A stretch of 64,000 nt of DNA. It comes from Firmicutes bacterium HGW-Firmicutes-15. GTDB lineage: Bacteria > Bacillota > Syntrophomonadia > Syntrophomonadales > Syntrophomonadaceae. Positions 59,526 through 64,000 of the stretch are shown here, one piece after another (within the stretch, counting starts at the first letter, position 1; each line of letters opens with the position of its first letter). Location: positions 1 through 64,000 of the forward strand of contig PHAA01000011.1 of assembly GCA_002840245.1 (NCBI GenBank). The letters run 5' to 3'. A program made the position numbers and the translations under genes. Under the pieces are notes generated by a model. It searched no databases, was not told the DNA's origin, and saw nothing but the letters and a program-made list of their open reading frames with translations.

Positions 59526-61385
59526 TTGGATAAGACTCTAAAAAATATTGCTATATATGTTCTCATTGTACTGCTGGCCTTGTTTGCGGTAAAATTGACA
59601 TCCGCGCCGCCAACCAAGACCCAGGAGCTTTCTACTTCACAATTTTTGGTCGAGGTGCAGCAGGATCAGGTTCAAACGGTGAATGTGGTAGTTGACGATC
59701 TGGTCTATAAGATTTCCGCCCAATTAAAAAACGGGGCTATGATTAACACTACGGCTCCTAAAGAGAGCGATATTATCAAAGTCATGGGAGACAAGAATGT
59801 GCCGTTCGATGTCAAGCCTGTACCCCCACCAAAATGGTGGATTGGACTATTATCCACCCTCTTCCCTATTCTCATACTTATTGTGGTATTGATATTTATT
59901 ATGAACCAGACTCAGGGCGGGGGCAATAAGGTTATGCAGTTTGGTAAGAGTAAGGCCCGGCTCGCGACCGGGGAAGATGTCAAGACTACCTTTGCGGATG
60001 TGGCCGGGGCTGAAGAGGCCAAAGAGGAAATGACCGAAGTAGTAGAGTTTCTTAAAACCCCACAAAAATTTGTTAAAATCGGGGCTAAGATTCCCCGTGG
60101 AGTATTGCTTTATGGTGCACCAGGCACAGGTAAAACCTTAATGGCCAAAGCGGTGGCCGGTGAGGCTGGAGTACCGTTTTTCTCCATCAGCGGATCTGAC
60201 TTTGTGGAGATGTTTGTAGGAGTTGGAGCTGCCCGGGTTCGGGATCTTTTCGAAAATGCTAAGAAAAATGCTCCCTGTATCGTGTTTATTGATGAAATTG
60301 ATGCTGTAGGCCGTCATCGTGGGGCAGGTCTAGGGGGTGGCCATGATGAAAGGGAGCAGACCTTGAATCAACTCCTGGTGGAGATGGATGGATTCAGCGC
60401 CAATGAAGGCATTATTGTTATGGCATCCACTAATCGGCCTGACATTTTGGATCCGGCGCTCTTAAGACCGGGACGTTTTGACCGTCATATCCTTATCGAT
60501 CGCCCGGATGTAAAAGGCCGTGAAGCGATACTGAAAGTGCATATCAAGGAAAAACCTATGGGTGACGATGTTAACTTGGAGATACTTGCCAAACGTACTC
60601 CTGGTTTTACAGGTGCCGATCTGGCCAACATGGTCAACGAAGCCGCCCTATTATCAGCGAGAAGGGACAAATTAACGGTAGGTATGGGAGAAATGGAAGA
60701 ATCCATAGAACGGGTAATTGCCGGGCCTGAGAAAAAAAGCAGAGTAATTTCTGAAAAAGAAAAGAAGCTGGTAGCCTACCACGAGGCAGGTCATGCTATC
60801 GTTGCTTATAACCTTCCCAATACGGACAAACTTCATAAAATATCTATTATCCCCAGGGGTAGAGCTGGAGGATACACCTTGCTCCTACCTGAAGAGGATC
60901 GCAACTATATAACCCGTTCCTATATGCTGGACGAAGTAACCACCTTGTTAGGCGGACGTGTAGCCGAAGCCATGGTCTTGAAGGATATAAGCACCGGCGC
61001 CCAGAACGACCTGGAAAGAGCCAGCAGCATTCTTAGAAAGATGATAACTGAGTATGGTATGAGCGAAGAATTAGGACCACTCACCTACGGACACAAGAGC
61101 GAAGAAGTATTCTTGGGCCGGGACCTTAACCGCGATAAAAATTATTCCGATGCCATTGCATATGCAATTGACAAGGAAGCCAGCCAATACATGGAAACCA
61201 GTTACCGGAAGGCTGAGACCATTTTGGAGGAAAACATGGATTACTTGCATCAGGTGGCGGCCAAGCTCATGGAACAGGAAACCATTGCGGCGGACGAATT
61301 TGCAGTAATTATGACTGGTAAGGTAGGGGAAGCAGGCCAGGGCGAAAAGGGAAAGCTTGACGAAAAAAGTGACATAGAAGTCTAA
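59526..61385 (+). CDS. ftsH: ATP-dependent zinc metalloprotease FtsH
   Basis: [36 protein letters not shown] start. Confidence 0.97.
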   Translation: MDKTLKNIAIYVLIVLLALFAVKLTSAPPTKTQELSTSQFLVEVQQDQVQTVNVVVDDLVYKISAQLKNGAMINTTAPKESDIIKVMGDKNVPFDVKPVPPPKWWIGLLSTLFPILILIVVLIFIMNQTQGGGNKVMQFGKSKARLATGEDVKTTFADVAGAEEAKEEMTEVVEFLKTPQKFVKIGAKIPRGVLLYGAPGTGKTLMAKAVAGEAGVPFFSISGSDFVEMFVGVGAARVRDLFENAKKNAPCIVFIDEIDAVGRHRGAGLGGGHDEREQTLNQLLVEMDGFSANEGIIVMASTNRPDILDPALLRPGRFDRHILIDRPDVKGREAILKVHIKEKPMGDDVNLEILAKRTPGFTGADLANMVNEAALLSARRDKLTVGMGEMEESIERVIAGPEKKSRVISEKEKKLVAYHEAGHAIVAYNLPNTDKLHKISIIPRGRAGGYTLLLPEEDRNYITRSYMLDEVTTLLGGRVAEAMVLKDISTGAQNDLERASSILRKMITEYGMSEELGPLTYGHKSEEVFLGRDLNRDKNYSDAIAYAIDKEASQYMETSYRKAETILEENMDYLHQVAAKLMEQETIAADEFAVIMTGKVGEAGQGEKGKLDEKSDIEV

Positions 61386-61443
61386 TGTTTTGTATGTATG
61401 CCTCATATAAATAAGCTAGGAATACTTCGCGGAGGGGAAGCAT

Positions 61444-61968
61444 TTGAAAAGAGTAGAATTGCTGTTAAAAGATGCTCTTTACAATGAGTATATTAGATGC
61501 AACACCGATGGAGAAAGTGGGCTAAAATACTGTCGGCACGGCCTATCGCATCATATTGATGTGGCTCGTATCGCCTATATCTTAGTCCTGGAACATAATG
61601 ACCTGAACTATTTTGTTAAAGAAAATGGGCTGAGTGGAAAACTGGCAGGTAAAGAGACCATCTACGCCGCCGGGCTTCTTCATGACATTGCCAAATGGAA
61701 GGAGATTCAGGAGGGAGTTGACCATGCGGCCTATGGAGCGAGGCTGGCTCATGAGCTGTTACCCCGTGCTTTTTTCAATACGAATGAGATAGATATGATC
61801 TGTCGAGCCATCTTTGAACATCGCAATATCAGCAAAGATATGAGCTTTCTGGGAGAAAGAATACACCGGGCAGACAATTTATCTAGGGTTTGCAGCCAAT
61901 GTGAAGAACGCGTAAATTGTCCCAAACGGGGAACCAAGGAAATGAGTGTTACGACTTTTGAATATTAA
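61444..61968 (+). CDS. HD domain protein
   Basis: HIDVARIAYILVLEHN...LLHDIAKWKE. Confidence 0.85.
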   Translation: MKRVELLLKDALYNEYIRCNTDGESGLKYCRHGLSHHIDVARIAYILVLEHNDLNYFVKENGLSGKLAGKETIYAAGLLHDIAKWKEIQEGVDHAAYGARLAHELLPRAFFNTNEIDMICRAIFEHRNISKDMSFLGERIHRADNLSRVCSQCEERVNCPKRGTKEMSVTTFEY

Positions 61969-62809
61969 AGATCGAGTCCAAGATATACAGCTGGCTCATG
62001 GCCGTAGTTTACAATTGGGGAAAAAGACCTTAATAATGGGAATACTAAACGTCACTCCTGACTCATTTTCGGATGGAGGGCGTTTTTTTGACCCTAATTA
62101 TGCGGTGGAGCATGCAATGCAGATGGTGGAGGATGGTGCGGATATCATCGATATTGGAGGCGCATCATCACGGCCAAATTCCATTATGGTGGACGAAAAC
62201 GAGGAATTACGTCGTATACTGCCGGTAGTCAAGCGGCTGGCGGAAAAAAATGTACTCCTTTCGGTGGATACCTTTCGGGCTCGGGTAGCGGAAGAGGCCT
62301 TGGCCCAAGGGGCACATTTAATTAATGATATTGGCAGCTTTGAAATGGATCCGGAACTATTGAATGTTCTTTGCAGATGGCAGGCTCCAGTGGTTTTAAT
62401 GCATAACCGTATGCAAGTAAAACCGGGTGAAGTTTATGGCGATCTGGTAGGTGATATTATTCGGGATTTGGAGCAGTCCATAGCCAGGGCGGTTGCAGCA
62501 GGGCTTAGAGAAGAACTAATCATTATCGATCCAGGCTTAGGGTTCGGTAAGACCCCGGGAGAAAATAGATTGCTGCTGAAGCGATTACAGGATTTCAGGA
62601 GCATGGGTAGGCCTATTCTAATAGGTGCTTCACGGAAAACCTTTATTGGCAAAACCCTGAACCTGGAAATAGATGAGCGATTGGAAGGCAGTCTGGCTGC
62701 AGTGGCCATAGCTATCATGAATGGTGCGGACATTGTCCGGGTGCACGATGTGAAGGAGAGTGCCCGGGTGGCTCTGATGACTGATGCAGTGAGGTTAGAA
62801 AATGGATAG
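61946..62809 (+). CDS. folP: Dihydropteroate synthase
   Basis: LIMGILNVTPDSFSDGGRF, DIIDIGGASSRP; overlaps the HD gene. Confidence 0.96.
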   Translation: MLRLLNIKDRVQDIQLAHGRSLQLGKKTLIMGILNVTPDSFSDGGRFFDPNYAVEHAMQMVEDGADIIDIGGASSRPNSIMVDENEELRRILPVVKRLAEKNVLLSVDTFRARVAEEALAQGAHLINDIGSFEMDPELLNVLCRWQAPVVLMHNRMQVKPGEVYGDLVGDIIRDLEQSIARAVAAGLREELIIIDPGLGFGKTPGENRLLLKRLQDFRSMGRPILIGASRKTFIGKTLNLEIDERLEGSLAAVAIAIMNGADIVRVHDVKESARVALMTDAVRLENG

Positions 62810-63164
62810 TATCATCGCCCGGGGCATGACTTTTCAGGGCTGTCATGGGGTAATGGTGCAGGAAAAAAACACCCCCCAGACATTTCGGGTGGATCTGGAA
62901 ATGTTTCTGGACTTGCAGTCCGCCGGTAAGAATGATGACCTGCAAAGTACCATTAATTATGACCAGGTATTTCATCTGGTGGAGAAAATCGTGGCGGAGG
63001 AAAGCTATGCTTTGATAGAAGCCCTGGCAGAGAAAATGGCTCAGGCTTTGTTATTCGCTTTTCCGCTAATAGATAGCCTGGAAGTGACAGTTTACAAACC
63101 GGAAGCCCCTGTTCAGGGTGAGTTTGAATATTTTGCGGTAAAAATTAGGCGTTTCCAAAAATAA
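62802..63164 (+). CDS. folB: Dihydroneopterin aldolase
   Basis: FQGCHGVMVQEKNTPQTFRVDLEMFLDLQSAGKNDDLQSTINYDQVF. Confidence 0.94.
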   Translation: MDSIIARGMTFQGCHGVMVQEKNTPQTFRVDLEMFLDLQSAGKNDDLQSTINYDQVFHLVEKIVAEESYALIEALAEKMAQALLFAFPLIDSLEVTVYKPEAPVQGEFEYFAVKIRRFQK

Positions 63165-63213
63165 ATGCTTGCTCTTGAAAAAGCTTTATGCTAGTTTAGA
63201 GGGTGAAAACAGT

Positions 63214-63705
63214 TTGAATAAAAAAGTATACATTGGTTTAGGTTCAAATTTGGGAAATAAATCTAAAAACATTCAAAACGCACTTGATTTCATAGCAAAT
63301 ATCGAGGGCGTAAGTGTTAAAAAATTATCATCCCTGTATTTAACTGCGCCGTGGGGCAAAACTGATCAGGATGATTTTATAAATCAGGTCATTGAAATAG
63401 AGACAGACTTATCAGCTTTAAGTTTACTGTATCGGTTACAAGATATTGAAATTAAATTGGGGCGCCAGAGAGACGTAAAATGGGGTCCCCGGATAATAGA
63501 TCTGGATGTTCTCCTGTACGGAGAGGAGACAATTCACCTGGAGGAACTGGAGGTTCCCCACCCATACTTGTTGGAGCGGTTGTTTGTACTGATTCCGTTG
63601 GCGGAAATTGACTCGGAACTGGAGTTTCCTGACGGGACAAAAATCAGGGAGGTGTTGAGTAGAGCAAGAGCCCGTTTAGAGGGTAACGACATAATAAAAT
63701 TATGA
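63214..63705 (+). CDS. folK: 2-amino-4-hydroxy-6-hydroxymethyldihydropteridine pyrophosphokinase
   Basis: KKVYIGLGSNLGNKSKNIQNAL, WGPRIIDLDVLLYG; TTG start. Confidence 0.94.
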   Translation: MNKKVYIGLGSNLGNKSKNIQNALDFIANIEGVSVKKLSSLYLTAPWGKTDQDDFINQVIEIETDLSALSLLYRLQDIEIKLGRQRDVKWGPRIIDLDVLLYGEETIHLEELEVPHPYLLERLFVLIPLAEIDSELEFPDGTKIREVLSRARARLEGNDIIKL

Positions 63706-63830
63706 TTGCAAGAGTCCTCCCACCGGTACTCCTGAGGAAAGAGCCCGCTTGTATCTCTTAGGGAACAAGACGGTAGTTTGTAGACAGGGTCAAGGTCGTT
63801 TTTTTGACTCGTTTTTTAAGGAGGGTTATC

Positions 63831-64000
63831 ATGAGCAAGAAGATGGGTATTATCGGGGCGGGAGTAGTAGGAACGGCAATTGGGGTAGTTCTAAATGCTA
63901 AAGGCTATGAGATTACGGGTGTATATGATATTAAATCCGAATCTACACGGCAGCTGGTGGAACGGATTGGATGTACACCATATTTAGACCCCGAGGACGT
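63831..64000 (+). CDS. Rossmann-fold (NAD(P)-binding, DUF2520-type) protein, truncated by window end
   Basis: MSKKMGIIGAGVVGTAIGVVLNAKGYEITGVYDIKSESTRQLVERIGCTPYLDPEDV; RBS aaggaggg. Confidence 0.75.
   Translation, partial: MSKKMGIIGAGVVGTAIGVVLNAKGYEITGVYDIKSESTRQLVERIGCTPYLDPED

Noticed and set aside
1-64000. CRISPR arrays, prophage or tRNA genes
   Set aside because: No regularly spaced direct repeats, phage structural genes or cloverleaf sequences recognised by eye; a tRNAscan/CRISPR finder run would be needed to be certain.

Overview
The window starts at the 3' end of a 5S rRNA gene and runs through a largely conserved Firmicute (clostridial-type, spore-forming) origin-proximal housekeeping/sporulation cluster. 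The order resembles Bacillus subtilis: gin/csfB - yaaO-like decarboxylase - tmk - yaaR - holB - yaaT - yabA - trmN6 - rsmI - abrB - metG - tatD - G5/3D protein - ksgA - veg - ispE - glmU - prs - ctc - pth - fin - mfd - spoVT - spoVB-like - mazG - hup - rqcP - yabP - yabQ - divIC - yabR - spoIIE - tilS - ftsH - folP - folB - folK. Accessory blocks interrupt this order: a sigI/rsgI pair, an XRE regulator with two membrane proteins, an RHH/SPFH pair, a tungstate tupABC operon behind a Moco/Tuco-type riboswitch candidate, a GerA-type germination cluster with two GerAB, two GerAC and two small membrane ORFs, and a carbonic anhydrase / formate-nitrite transporter pair. The most unusual non-coding structure is a ~0.9 kb element between spoIIR and ispE (about 28281-29177). 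It carries two 274-bp inverted arms with conserved internal hairpins and shares its end sequences with a 124-bp element at 57857-57980. Other points of interest are a frameshifted CCA-adding enzyme, a triple DnaA-box cluster ahead of the divIC region, a 48-bp perfect palindrome, possible IS-end remnants, a hairpin-rich tract after the 5S gene, and two short ORFs missed by the ORF track. All family calls come from reading the sequence; no database search was run.
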